Positions 22,531-31,944 of a stretch of 64,000 nt of DNA are shown here, one piece after another. Where the stretch lies: positions 165,258,118 to 165,322,117 of the forward strand of contig NC_073694.1 of assembly GCF_029784165.1 (NCBI RefSeq). Reading direction: 5' to 3'. The notes beneath the pieces were generated by a model that was not told the origin of the DNA, ran no database searches, and was given only the letters and a program-made list of their open reading frames with translations. Numbering within the stretch: position 1 is the first letter of the stretch; every line of letters starts with the position of its first letter. Both the position numbers and the translations under genes were made by a program. Source of the DNA: Wyeomyia smithii (taxonomy: Eukaryota; Arthropoda; Insecta; Diptera; Culicidae).

Positions 22531-22802
22531 AAATCACAGGAGGGTTGTGTGCAAAGCCACGACCGCAAGGATGAAGTAGAATACTTTTACAAGAAAATGT
22601 GGCTGCTTGCGTGTCAGTCATTTTTTAATTTGTTGTTCAATTCAATATCGGATAAGATACCGATCACATCTTGGCGTTATCACTGACAGTGCGAATAAAG
22701 TATTCCTTGTGATAAAATAAACAGTGAAAAGCTGATTTAACACTCAAAACTAGACGGCTCATGTGTTGTCAAAATGAGTCAACTTTTCATTGAATGCATT
22801 TA
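22531..22802 (-). repeat. Promoter-like repeat family, copy 2 (left part, split at 22802)
   Basis: This copy starts with the same 85-base terminal piece and continues through a segment around 22626-22800 shared with 26682-26800 (GATCACATCTTGGCGTTATC, AATAAAGTATTCCTTG). It is interrupted at 22802 by the TA-target element and resumes at 25606. Confidence 0.75.
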
Positions 22803-24301
22803 GGGTTTTTAATCCTGGTTCGAACCATGCCAAAATTGATCCTGGTTCGAACTATTACGAAAAATCCCGAATAATCTTATTAAATTCAGTTATTAAAGAT
22901 TAGAACGATTGCATAATATGCTTTCGATATCTGTCTTAACATAGGATTTTTTTACATATTGAAAATTACAGCCTTAAGTTAATTTATTTACAATTAAAAC
23001 AGCGTTGATTTTGGCTTTGGTTGTTCATATACGACCTGGTTCGTCGTCATTATTATATAGTATCCAAAGCAATTATATTCGAGCAAGAACAGTTTTGAAA
23101 CATTTAAACATGAATATTATTCCATTCCTGTAACATTTTTTCAATTGAAAGGTTTGTTAAAATAAATTTTAAACAAAAATATGACAGTATATTTTTGATC
23201 CTGCTTCGAACTACCGATGATCGTGGTTCGAACTAGCAAGCTTCCTTATATCACCGCTAGAGTCGCTGCGCATTTTTTATATTTCAGTCAAAGCAGTCCG
23301 AATATTTAAAAACTTTTTGGTAAATTAGTATGCTATTAGGGGTTATCCATATCCGTTCAGTATTTGTTTGAGTCTTTGAAAGAATATTGCATATTTGGAG
23401 GAGTAAAAAAACTTTTGCTCGATTCAATCAGTAGTTCGAACCAGGATCATATAAATGGTTCAAACCACAATCAGCATGGTTCGAACCTGGATCATTATTT
23501 CTCTGTCATTAAATATCGAAAAGTAAATCATTCAGGCATTGAAATACAGTTTTGAGTACTACAAAATATTCGTTATAAGTGTGTTTTCACATTAGAAGTC
23601 AATCTTGATACACAACTGCCATCATTTATTAGAAACGCTGAGATCAACCCAAGTGTATCATCAGGGCCGGATTTACGATTGTGGGGGCCCGGGGCCCAGT
23701 TATAGTGGGGGCCCCGAAATAAAACAAAACCTTTTTTTTATCGTACGAGTTAAAAACATTTATTTGCTATTGAAAAGTTATCAAAAATTTGTTAAATTTT
23801 TTTCTTTCGTGTTGTTTTGCAGAAAACTTATTAATTAAATGATCAACATTCAACTCCTTCAGTATACTCGTACTCGAAACTTAATAATGCTAAGACTGCC
23901 TTTCATTCTCCACAGTCGTACACAACCTATTTTTAATTAGTTTCATCTTCGATTTTTTTTTCTTGACACCTGAAAAAAAACCTAATTTGAAAAAATTGCG
24001 ATCCACTGGCAAAAATTTGCACACAATTTGAGAAAGACTGCGCAAATATAAGACGACTCTGACAATAATCTACAGAAACTAGGAAAAAACTACACACATC
24101 TGCAGGTCAATTAAATCTGCACACGAACTCAGAAAATCTGCATTTTGCAAAGCACATCTGGTGTTCCTTATTCGGACAAGTTAGCAAAAGCAATGCATTA
24201 AAAAAACTTGTGGGTTATTTTCTTTCTCTGCTTTATCTCCCATGCGCGCTGGTTCAGTTCAAATGGTGTGATAATGTGTGTCATTCCAAGAGAATCCAAG
24301 G

Positions 24302-25332
24302 CAGGGATGCCACATATACAGATTTTTCTGTATTATACAGATTTTTGAATCAAAAAAGCAATACAGAATCTGTATTACAGAATTACAGAATATTGTCAAA
24401 AATACAGATTTTACAGAATCTTTTGCTATTCGAAATGAAATCAATTTTTTGGAAGGTTAAATTCAACTCAACGACCTTCAAACTTTTGTGAAAAAACCTG
24501 ATGCTGTTTATGTTAGTATCGTTGCAGAAGAAGAGGGATGAGGCTTGGACGAAGGCGGAAAATAACGTTTCGAAATATTTGACGGGATTTCTATTTAAAA
24601 TTTGTGAAACAAATTGCAAAGCTGTTCGATTTTATCGATTCTGTTGTAAAAACGGTAGCTTTATTCAATTCTAAACATTCGTGAAATTGGAAAATTTAAA
24701 TGATTTGATTTCCAAAATTCGTAACAGTAACTGATCGACAAGACATGAATAACGAGTTTTACTCGCTAAGAACAAACTTTTTGACCGGAAGATTCGATGA
24801 AACAGATGACTTAACTTGGTCTGAGTAGTTGGACGCCACAATGCCAATGGTAAATTTATGTTTCCGTTACTGAGATCATTTGTGCGAATTTTTTCAATAA
24901 TTCCACATTCTTCGGCTTTTGTAGAACGCATATTTTCAATATATAATTGCAGCGAGTCTAAAGCCAGAAATCTCATGGCCCCTAAGCTTATGAGTTCAAT
25001 TTTAAAAGTTAAAAGCTACGTTGCTAACCAAGCAGGAGCTACTAGAATTAAATTAACAAAAACATGCATGAACATCACGTAAAGATAAATAAGCAATATC
25101 GTGTTCAGTTACTACATTTGATTAACTCGCCTAATTATAAGTTTGGAACCAATAAAAAATTAGGCCAAAGCAAAAAATGGTGATTTGTTTCAATATATTC
25201 TTTAAGGAAGAAGATTTTCATGCAACATTTTTAGTTTGCTGGATACAAATTTTTTATATAGATTTTTTAGCCCATGAAACAGATAATACAGACATTTCGA
25301 GCAAAAATACAGAAATAAATGTGGCAACCCTG
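24302..25332 (+). mobile_element. Second hAT element, nested in the first
   Basis: The left end reads CAGGGATGCCACATATACAG and the right end, reverse-complemented, CAGGGTTGCCACATTTATT. The 8-bp duplication ATCCAAGG is perfect (24294-24301 and 25333-25340). It keeps the C-terminal part of a transposase at about 24858-25030. Confidence 0.92.
24858..25082 (+). pseudogene. hAT transposase remnant, C-terminal dimerisation domain
   Basis: A 74-codon frame carries SIIPHSSAFVERIFS followed by KARNLMAPKLMSSILKVKSY, which is the hAT dimerisation motif (IPHSSA-VER-FS...). The rest of the transposase, including the catalytic core, is missing from the 1031-bp element, so the protein cannot be active. Confidence 0.85.
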
Positions 25333-25605
25333 ATCCAAGGGGAGCTCCATGGATGTAGTTGTGATATTGGCGCTAGCGAAAAAATAACACTGAAAGAAAG
25401 TGTCAGATTGAAATGGTCTGATCAAATTTTCTTAATGTAATTCGAACTTTTGATTAAATCTCATTTTTTAAAGAGAAAAAATCTTTTTCTCAATTTGTGG
25501 GGGCCCCAAAAATGTGGGGGCCCGGGCCCCCTGGGCCCCCCCATAAATCCGGCTCTGTGTATCATGAAAAACGCTGAAACTAGTTCGAACCAGGATCAAA
25601 CACCC

Positions 25606-26110
25606 TACTAGTGCCCGCTGTCGCACAGAGACTGCATTTCACTAAAGTGCCTCACTGCATCAGCTGCTATCGATGCTGAGATCCGCTGCAACTAGTGCAC
25701 TATCCATTGCCGTGTCACAGCTGTGGCCGCTATCCGCCTGGTATCTACTGTACTGCTACTGCTGCTGCTAAGGGAAGACTGCTGTTGCCGCTGTCTAGAA
25801 CTATTATGAGCGGCTTCGACTGAAACAGGCTTTTATATAGGGATGAAAAACCTATCGATAGTAGTAGGAAATCATCGATAACTATCGATAGCCATTTCAG
25901 TCGATATTTCCCATCCTTACTCTTATACAGACAAATAGCAAATTTGAAATGGCAAGGTCTATGATTCTGTCGACCGTGCTAGGGAAGCAATCATATTAAC
26001 GACTAATCAGATCAGTCAAATTTCGCGCTTCAACAAGGATTGACCATTCTCAATAATATAATTGCTTGTCATGATTTGGACTTGATAATTTTTTAATTTA
26101 GATTATGCGA
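25606..26110 (-). repeat. Promoter-like repeat family, copy 2 (right part)
   Basis: Resumes the copy begun at 22531. It carries the CTG-rich tract (25640-25790), a TTATATA on the minus strand near 25832-25838 and the GTCGACCGTGCT-AAGCAATCAT segment near 25965-25995 shared with 9695-9730 and 27957-27985. It is further interrupted by an 81-bp element at 25839. Confidence 0.75.
25839..25919. mobile_element. 81-bp hAT-type MITE
   Basis: Ends TAGGGATG and CATCCTTA are inverted repeats. The 8 bases outside are CTTTTATA (25831-25838) and CTCTTATA (25920-25927), a near-perfect duplication. The interior holds three TATCGATA-like words. The other repeat copies lack it at this place (compare 27910-27925). 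Confidence 0.75.
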
Positions 26111-26256
26111 AAAATTAATTTTTATGCCGATAATGAAAGCTTTACGGATGTCGTGCTCATGACTGAAGGGAAAGATAATTCAGTACGTTCTGAGACACGA
26201 AGATGAAGCCAAATATGTATCTGTTCCAAATTTCTTGACAGTGTAAATTGATTTAA

Positions 26257-26396
26257 CTCTCTAGTGCCCAAATTAATTTCTAAACGGACTTCGATAAAAT
26301 CATTATAAACCATTATAAACACTTTTTAAGTATTTATTATAGCTTTACGGAACTTCAACTGAAGCCCGCCAAATGGCGGCATTAGGCACTAGAGGG
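26257..26396. mobile_element. TTAA-target MITE (piggyBac-like) 1
   Basis: Ends CTCTCTAGTGCC and GGCACTAGAGGG are inverted repeats flanked on both sides by TTAA (26253-26256 and 26397-26400). This is the piggyBac signature. It is 140 bases long and non-coding. Confidence 0.82.
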
Positions 26397-26413
26397 TTAA
26401 GAGAAAATATTAA

Positions 26414-26635
26414 CCCTCTCTTTACCATGGTTACTCTAGAGCACCATGGGGTCAGATGCGAAAAGTCCTTCGAAATGTTTACCAATGCTACTCAAAATGC
26501 ATGACTATATTCTTTAACAATATACTGATTGTTCAAGAACATATTTATGCATTTTAAGTAGGATTGGTAAATATTTCTGAAGACTTTTTGCATCCAAACC
26601 TATGGTGCTCTAGAGTAACCATGGTAGAGAGAGGG
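26414..26635. mobile_element. TTAA-target MITE (piggyBac-like) 2
   Basis: Starts CCCTCTCTTTACCATGG, ends with the inverted partner, and is flanked by TTAA (26410-26413 and 26636-26639). The arms pair over about 45 bases. It lies only 9 bases beyond the right TTAA of the previous element. Confidence 0.82.
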
Positions 26636-26681
26636 TTAACTCTCCATTTAGGTTTTTATTTCATCCTGAAAAGGACAATTT

Positions 26682-27290
26682 GTTGTTTAATTCAATGTCT
26701 GATAAGATGCCGATCACATCTTTGCGTTATCACTGGCAGTGCAAATAAAGTATTCCTTGGAGGAAAATAAACACTGGAAAGCTTTCCAGAACGTTCCTTT
26801 TATTGGATGCATTTGCTAGTGTGCCTGCTATCGCTCAGAGACAGCATTTCACTAAAATGCCACACTGCATCAGCTGGCCCTGCTTATATAGATGCTCAGA
26901 CCAACGTCAACCACTGCGGTATCCCCGTTGCCACAGTAGTGGACGCTTCCGTTGCCATTGGTATCCGCTGCCCTGCATCACCTGGTCCTGCTATCGATGC
27001 TGAGACGCGCTCCGTTGCCATACCACAGCCGTACTGTGCCATACCACAGCTGTGGCCGTTGTCCGCTGCACTGCTACTGCTGCTGTATCCACTGCTGCTG
27101 TATCCACTGCTGCTGTATCCACTGCTGCTGCTAAGGGAGGACTGCTGTTGTTGCAGTCTAGAATTATAATGAGCGGCTTCGGGTGAAATTGGACATATTT
27201 TTCCCTTTTTTCGGTTTTAGATTTTCATTTCACATCCCTATGTAGCCGAACTTCCTGAGAGAAGTATTCTACTTCAAAATGTTAGATTTG
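26682..27290 (-). repeat. Promoter-like repeat family, copy 3
   Basis: This copy holds the undisturbed version of the region split in copy 2 (GGATGCATTTGCTAGTGTGCC near 26803) and ends with the common terminus CTGAGAGAAGTATTCTACTTC near 27255-27277. The minus strand shows CCAATAAAAGG near 26795-26805, a possible polyadenylation signal at the far end of the CAG-rich stretch. Its TATA part is deleted between 27178 and 27185. Confidence 0.75.
27062..27130. repeat. CTG-rich 15-bp minisatellite
   Basis: CTGCTGCTGTATCCA is repeated about three times within a longer run of CTG-rich DNA. This is a likely length-variable site within repeat copy 3. Confidence 0.8.
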
Positions 27291-27634
27291 TTTCAGAACA
27301 ACTTCATTTCATGATTTATTATTATAACCCATTCAGATTCAATTTTGTTATCAAAAACAAATGAGAAACTACAAAATCGTATCGAAATATGTTAATTGTA
27401 TCTCCCGTTGATAGAGCTTTGTAATTTTTCAGTTATGCTCTGCTGATCGGGTAAGCACAGTATCAGCAAATCGTAATAAACATTACACTGCTGTGCATTT
27501 GCAGCAGCATCAAACCTCAGTTGCAGTTATATGAATAACCATTCATTATGCTCTTCCAAAAACATTTAGTAGCCTTGAAAAAGGCCGATTGCTGCAATTG
27601 CAATTTTCATTCTATTATTGCATAAATGCTTCAT
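27291..27634. other. Spacer between repeat copies, nothing recognised
   Basis: AT-rich with CAG/TGC words near 27490-27520. No frame or inverted repeat is supported. Confidence 0.35.
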
Positions 27635-28250
27635 GGTCAGATATACACCCACTGCAACTGCTACGCTATCCGTAGCCACAGTTGTGACCGCTATATGCTG
27701 CCATTGATAACGCTGCCCCTGCCACAGCTGGCCCAGCTACTTTCGATGCTGAGATCCGCTGCAACAAGTGCGCTACCCATTGCTATGCCACGGCTGTGGC
27801 CGCTTTCCGCTATCGCTGGTATCCACTGCACTGCTACTGCTGCTGCTAAAGGATGACTGCTGTTGTCGCTGTCTAGAACTATTATGAGCCGCTTCGGCTG
27901 AAACAGGCTCTTATATAGGCCAAATACCATATTTTGAATTGCAAGGTATATGATTCAGTTGACCGTGCTTGGGAAGCAATCATATAACGACCAATCAGAG
28001 GCCGAATCGACAAGGCTTGACTATTTTCAATAGTACAATAGTTTGAATAAAAAAATTACAATTATCTTCATTTGGGAAGAATCTTAGAAGATTTTCCAAT
28101 CTATTGCTGCAAGAACGAAGGAGATCCATCGAATACTAACCGATTTATTAGCATTTGAAATTGGACATATTTTTCACTTTTTTCGGTTTTAGATTTTCAT
28201 TTCACATCCCTATCTAGCCGAATTTCCTGAGAGAAGTATTCTACTTCAAA
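27635..28250 (-). repeat. Promoter-like repeat family, copy 4
   Basis: It keeps the CTG-rich tract, TATATAA on the minus strand near 27912-27918, the ATTGG (CCAAT on the plus strand) box near 27990 and the common right terminus at 28227-28247. The left part is missing. The close match of the 27890-28250 part with 9630-9990 shows the two were copied from a common source. Confidence 0.78.
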
Positions 28251-28285
28251 AAACTGCCCAGTCATTTTCATGGGGGGGGCCCATT

Positions 28286-28328
28286 TTTGTTACCGCACCA
28301 GGCCCACCAAACCACAGCTACGCCACTG
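28286..28328 (-). mobile_element. hAT-like terminus (right end)
   Basis: Ends GTGGCGTAGC when reverse-complemented after the terminal CA, with the same GGGCCTGGTGCGG interior as the end at 10062. It is followed by CAACTGCG (28329-28336). Confidence 0.5.
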
Positions 28329-28336
28329 CAACTGCG

Positions 28337-29057
28337 TATAGATTTGCATCCACTACGGGAACCGCTCACTGATTGGCTGAAATTGCAGGCTAAAAACGCC
28401 GGGTGCGTTCAAATTTATCATCAGGCTTACTGTTTTGATTTTGGCAGTGTTGCTGAGCAACATGTTTTGATTTATAGTTTTTTTTAACAATTTCACCTGT
28501 AGTAATCTAAAATATTCTAGTGAACATTCAAAATTATGTACGAAGCGTTCAAATACGGACATGGTAAGAGATCCCATTTATTCAGATCATCACTTATATC
28601 GATTTCCAAAAGATCCAAAAGTAAGGAGGCGATTGGGTTTTGCGTGAAGCATAAGAACGACATACCACTGCTCAATGTCGGAAGTAAATTGTGGAGCGTG
28701 AGCTTAGTTCCACTTTTGAATCCGTTCTGTATTAAGTTTAGTACATACTTGTTGAGGCACATTGCTTGTGCGAAAAGTACAATTTAGAAGAGTCAATGAA
28801 TGAACCATAATCATCGATGGACGTTCGTTTTTAAGAATATTAATGATGCAGACTCTCCGGTAACCCTGAGACGGTAAATCTATCACCTGCAGGAGGGATT
28901 GTGGATAATAAAATGATAAAGAGCATCAAAACATTCAAGTACTTTCCGTATGAATTAAATCACTTGCGATAAATACAACAGGGATTACCGAGGTGAGTGA
29001 CGAAGAAGAGCAAGAAGCCAGTTGTCGCCCCTCAGTTTACAACTAAAAACATTCACT
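28337..29057. other. Spacer, nothing recognised
   Basis: The frame at 28536-28787 has normal-looking composition but no domain or neighbour to support it. It is left uncalled. Confidence 0.35.
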
Positions 29058-29065
29058 GTTCCCAA

Positions 29066-29856
29066 CAGAGATGCCACACTTATTTTTGGCAAGTCTGTAT
29101 AATCCATAAAAATGTCTGTATAAGTCTGTATACCGCTGCGAAAAAAAGTTACCGATACATTGATACCTAATTATTTGTCGACCTGTCAGATTGTTTTGTT
29201 TTATTGCTTGTTTTGATTGTTCTTTTTCGAGTCTATCATAGTTGGTCGATTAATCGATAAATAATTTATCTTTTAAATCTAAGTAACACATAGAAGTAAG
29301 AGTCTTTCCCGTGATAAAAATCGTCGTTCGTCGTAATGTAGCTAAACTGATACATGATGGCAGAAGTCTCGCGGTTATAAAAATAGTACCTTCAAGGTTT
29401 GGGACATTTTAAGCAATTCTTCAACGTTGGATATTGCTTCGAATAGAACAAACGGTCTTTTCACCAATATAACCTGCATGGCAATCGATCGAGACAATCA
29501 GCTGTTTGTTACTGGGGGCGAAACAGGCAGATTAGTGCCCACGGGGCCGATAAAAACCCCGATGGCCTGACTCGATTCCCGTTGTCATGATTTCACTCTC
29601 AAAAACGCAAGATTAATATGTTCAGCAAAGTGTTCAGTTCCTAGTTCACTTATTCCAGCAACGGCTACAGTGACTTTTGGTTTTTGTGTTCGTTTTTTTG
29701 TGTATACTGGTAAAACCATTATGTAGAATATCAGATATCTGTGTAATATCTGTATTATACTAAATGTCTGTATAAAATCTGTAGGCTTATGCGTGTCTGT
29801 ATCGCAACACAGAAAGTCTGTATAATACAGATTTGTCTGTATATCTGGCATCTCTG
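29066..29856. mobile_element. hAT MITE with CAGAGATGCCA ends
   Basis: Both ends read CAGAGATGCCA (right end as reverse complement), and the 8-bp duplication GTTCCCAA is perfect (29058-29065 and 29857-29864). The interior is rich in CTGTATAA words near both ends. It is 791 bases, with no transposase frame. It is related by its ends to the nested hAT at 24302 and lies about 300 bases before the methyltransferase start codon. Confidence 0.93.
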
Positions 29857-30107
29857 GTTCCCAAGGATACATGGTACTTTTTTTCAGGTTCTCTACGTTA
29901 GTTTCTTGCACCCGTCTCGTATCTTGGTGGCGCTGTTATCACAAAAAATGCACTGTCAGAAGAAAGTCATGATTGACTTGTCATTCACTTCAAAGAATCT
30001 TTCAGTAGCCCGTATAGTCAGCAGTGTAATTTGTAGTAGATTTAAGATATTAAAATAGTTTCTGAATTCGACTTGTTCATCATAAATAGGTAACTCACGG
30101 TTTGTCA

Positions 30108-30119
30108 TTTTTTTTCCAG
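30108..30119 (+). promoter_or_regulatory. Possible splice acceptor in the methyltransferase leader
   Basis: A pyrimidine run ending CCAG precedes the ATG by 35 bases. A 5' untranslated exon further upstream is therefore likely, but its donor could not be fixed. Confidence 0.45.
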
Positions 30120-30154
30120 TTTACGATAATCCGTTAAACTACATTTAGCTTAGA

Positions 30155-31354
30155 ATGTCGGAAACAGTTGAAACTGTTACTTTTGGACAACCACAACGAC
30201 TATCCGAAGACAGCGAAACCGGCGATGAACATGAAGTCCCGGATAGTGGACCAGTAGCGCCAGTTGCTGAGTTCACTGAACCAGGTCAGTCGAAGTTGGG
30301 CAAGCGATCGCTTAGTGCCGACAGTGATGATGACGAGCCGGAGGCGAAAAGAGCGGCGGGCGAACACACCACGGTGGTCGCAACTCACTACAACCAAATC
30401 GAAGAACGGGGACTGGCCGAGCGAAACCGTTCGAGAATTTTTTATATGCGAAATTTCAACAATTGGGTAAAAAGTATTTTAATCAACAAATACCTGGCTA
30501 TGGTAAAGGGAAAAGCCTCGCTGGGAACCCCACTTCGGGTAATGGATATGTGCTGTGGAAAAGGAGGAGACCTGCTGAAATGGCTTAAAGGTAACATTAC
30601 CCATTTAATCTGCACCGATATAGCCGAAATTAGCGTAAAGCAGTGCGAAGAGCGATACAAGAAGATGACACCGATGAATGATGGTAAGCTTTTCACGGCG
30701 GAGTTTATTACTGCCGATGCTACATTGCAGCAGCTAAGAACGAAGTTCAAAGACCCTTCACTGAAATTGCATCTGGTCAGCTGCCAGTTCGCGTTTCACT
30801 ACAGCTTCGAATCGCTCAAGCAAGCGGAACGGATGATGAAAAATGCGGCCGAGTGTTTACAGGAAGGAGGCTATTTCATCGGTACTATTCCGGATGCGAA
30901 CGAAATTATGAAGCGGCAGCGGGCGGCTGGAAGCGATTGCTTCGGCAATGATGTCTACAAGATTACACTTTTATGCGATACTGAAACACCGCCACTTTTT
31001 GGTGCCAAGTACAACTTCCAGCTGGATGGTGTCGTGGATTGTCCGGAGTTTTTGGTTCACTTTCCGACGCTGGAGAAACTGGCCCGCAAGCTGGGCCTTC
31101 GACTAGTGGAGAAAAAGCGGTTTGACGAGTGCTACGAGGAATCCATCGGATCTTGGCAACCGCTTATCGAAAAAATGCAGGCGCTGGAAACATTTCCCAG
31201 CCACTCGCACTATGATCGCGAGCGGCAGCAGAACCAGCCGGAACAGTATGCTCATGTTCAGCAGTTTTACGATCGGAATGGTCGCTGCAAGCTGGGAACG
31301 CTGTCCCTGCAAGAGTGGGAGGCTAGCAGTGAGTTCTCCTTCTATAAACTTTGA
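30155..31354 (+). CDS. RNMT: mRNA cap guanine-N7 methyltransferase
   Basis: A single open exon of 399 codons. The first 75 residues are acidic and low in complexity, with basic patches (GKRSLSADSDDDEPEAKR) that could direct nuclear import. The catalytic domain follows from about 78: FNNWVKSILI, the S-adenosylmethionine loop DMCCGKGGDLLKW (131-143), CTDIAEISVKQCEERY (about 153-168), the FAFHYSFES cap-binding region near 212, GGYFIGTIPD near 242, and PEFLVHFP further on. The end LGTLSLQEWEAS matches the family end. The enzyme methylates the N7 of the guanosine cap of nascent mRNA in the nucleus. The family usually has GCGKGGD where this protein has CCGKGGD. The hAT element at 29066 lies close upstream, and the next gene converges on it. 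Confidence 0.95.
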   Translation: MSETVETVTFGQPQRLSEDSETGDEHEVPDSGPVAPVAEFTEPGQSKLGKRSLSADSDDDEPEAKRAAGEHTTVVATHYNQIEERGLAERNRSRIFYMRNFNNWVKSILINKYLAMVKGKASLGTPLRVMDMCCGKGGDLLKWLKGNITHLICTDIAEISVKQCEERYKKMTPMNDGKLFTAEFITADATLQQLRTKFKDPSLKLHLVSCQFAFHYSFESLKQAERMMKNAAECLQEGGYFIGTIPDANEIMKRQRAAGSDCFGNDVYKITLLCDTETPPLFGAKYNFQLDGVVDCPEFLVHFPTLEKLARKLGLRLVEKKRFDECYEESIGSWQPLIEKMQALETFPSHSHYDRERQQNQPEQYAHVQQFYDRNGRCKLGTLSLQEWEASSEFSFYKL

Positions 31355-31944
31355 TTAGACCCTGAATAATCTAATGTTGCGCTTTGTTCGTTTCAGCGTT
31401 GTATTTGTTTTTCGCTTTTCAAAAAATGAAAACTCAATGGGACGCCAAAGGAAATGCAGTGTATTCCTAAAGAACTGATGTAAGGTATTTAAGCTTCAGG
31501 CAGCGTTTGTATATCGTAAGTTGTTCCTGATCGTGGAAACCATTTTTTAAAATTGCTTCTTTGTGACAATTTCGAACTTTATCTTTTATTGCTTGAGTTT
31601 TGTTGTCGCTTTTCCGAGAGCAGTACGAAATAATTGATCAATATTTATGACGCCCTAGAGAATATAATCGCTAAGGTAGGCAAAGGATATTGGGTGGTTA
31701 TGGAGTTTTTTTACGCCGAGTCCAGAAAAAAAGGTTCTGCTTTCACCATAAATGAAAACTTGAACGTTGCAACAATAACTAACAGTTTATTCCATTAAGT
31801 GATGCTTGGATCGCTGCAAAGCGTGATTGAAACGATCCACTGGGTGCGTTTGATTGAGGTCACAAATAAGCGAGAAATATCCTCTACGGTCAACAGTAAT
31901 AAATTGAACAATTTGAAACACTACCACGTTCCGCCGCGGCTCAA
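31355..31944. other. Convergent 3' flanks of the methyltransferase and glycerol-kinase-like genes
   Basis: Contains the 3' untranslated regions of both genes. A minus-strand AATAAA lies at 31786-31791 for the kinase-like gene. No repeat was recognised. Confidence 0.5.

Larger units (their letters stand above)
23662..25557. mobile_element. hAT element with CAGGGCCGGATTTA ends
   Basis: The ends CAGGGCCGGATTTACG and (reverse complement) CAGAGCCGGATTTATGG are followed inward by G/C-rich GTGGGGGCCC repeats. A perfect 8-bp duplication TGTATCAT lies outside (23654-23661 and 25558-25565). Both are diagnostic for hAT. Apart from the nested element the body is about 860 bases and non-coding. Confidence 0.92.
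22803..25605. mobile_element. TA-target transposon with GTTCGAAC subterminal repeats
   Basis: Ends are GGGTTTTTAATCCTGG and, reverse-complemented, GGGTGTTTGATCCTGG, flanked by TA (22801-22802 and 25606-25607). Removing it joins GCATT-TA-CTAGTG, which matches the undisturbed paralogue near 26805-26815. The element's own DNA (about 900 bases) contains at least seven GGTTCGAAC-like words near both ends. No transposase is visible. It carries a hAT element at 23662-25557. Confidence 0.85.

Noticed and set aside
26807..27169. 120-codon CTG-rich frame with leucine and tyrosine runs
   Set aside because: It arises from the CTG-rich repeat body. Other copies of the repeat do not keep the frame, and all frames there are similarly open.
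28536..28787. 83-codon plus-strand frame after the hAT-like end
   Set aside because: Neither a domain nor a splice partner was found, and an antisense frame of similar length overlaps it.
30087..30119. A 33-base leader intron between AAATAG and the CCAG before the methyltransferase ATG
   Set aside because: Too short for an insect intron. The acceptor may be real, but the donor must lie further upstream.
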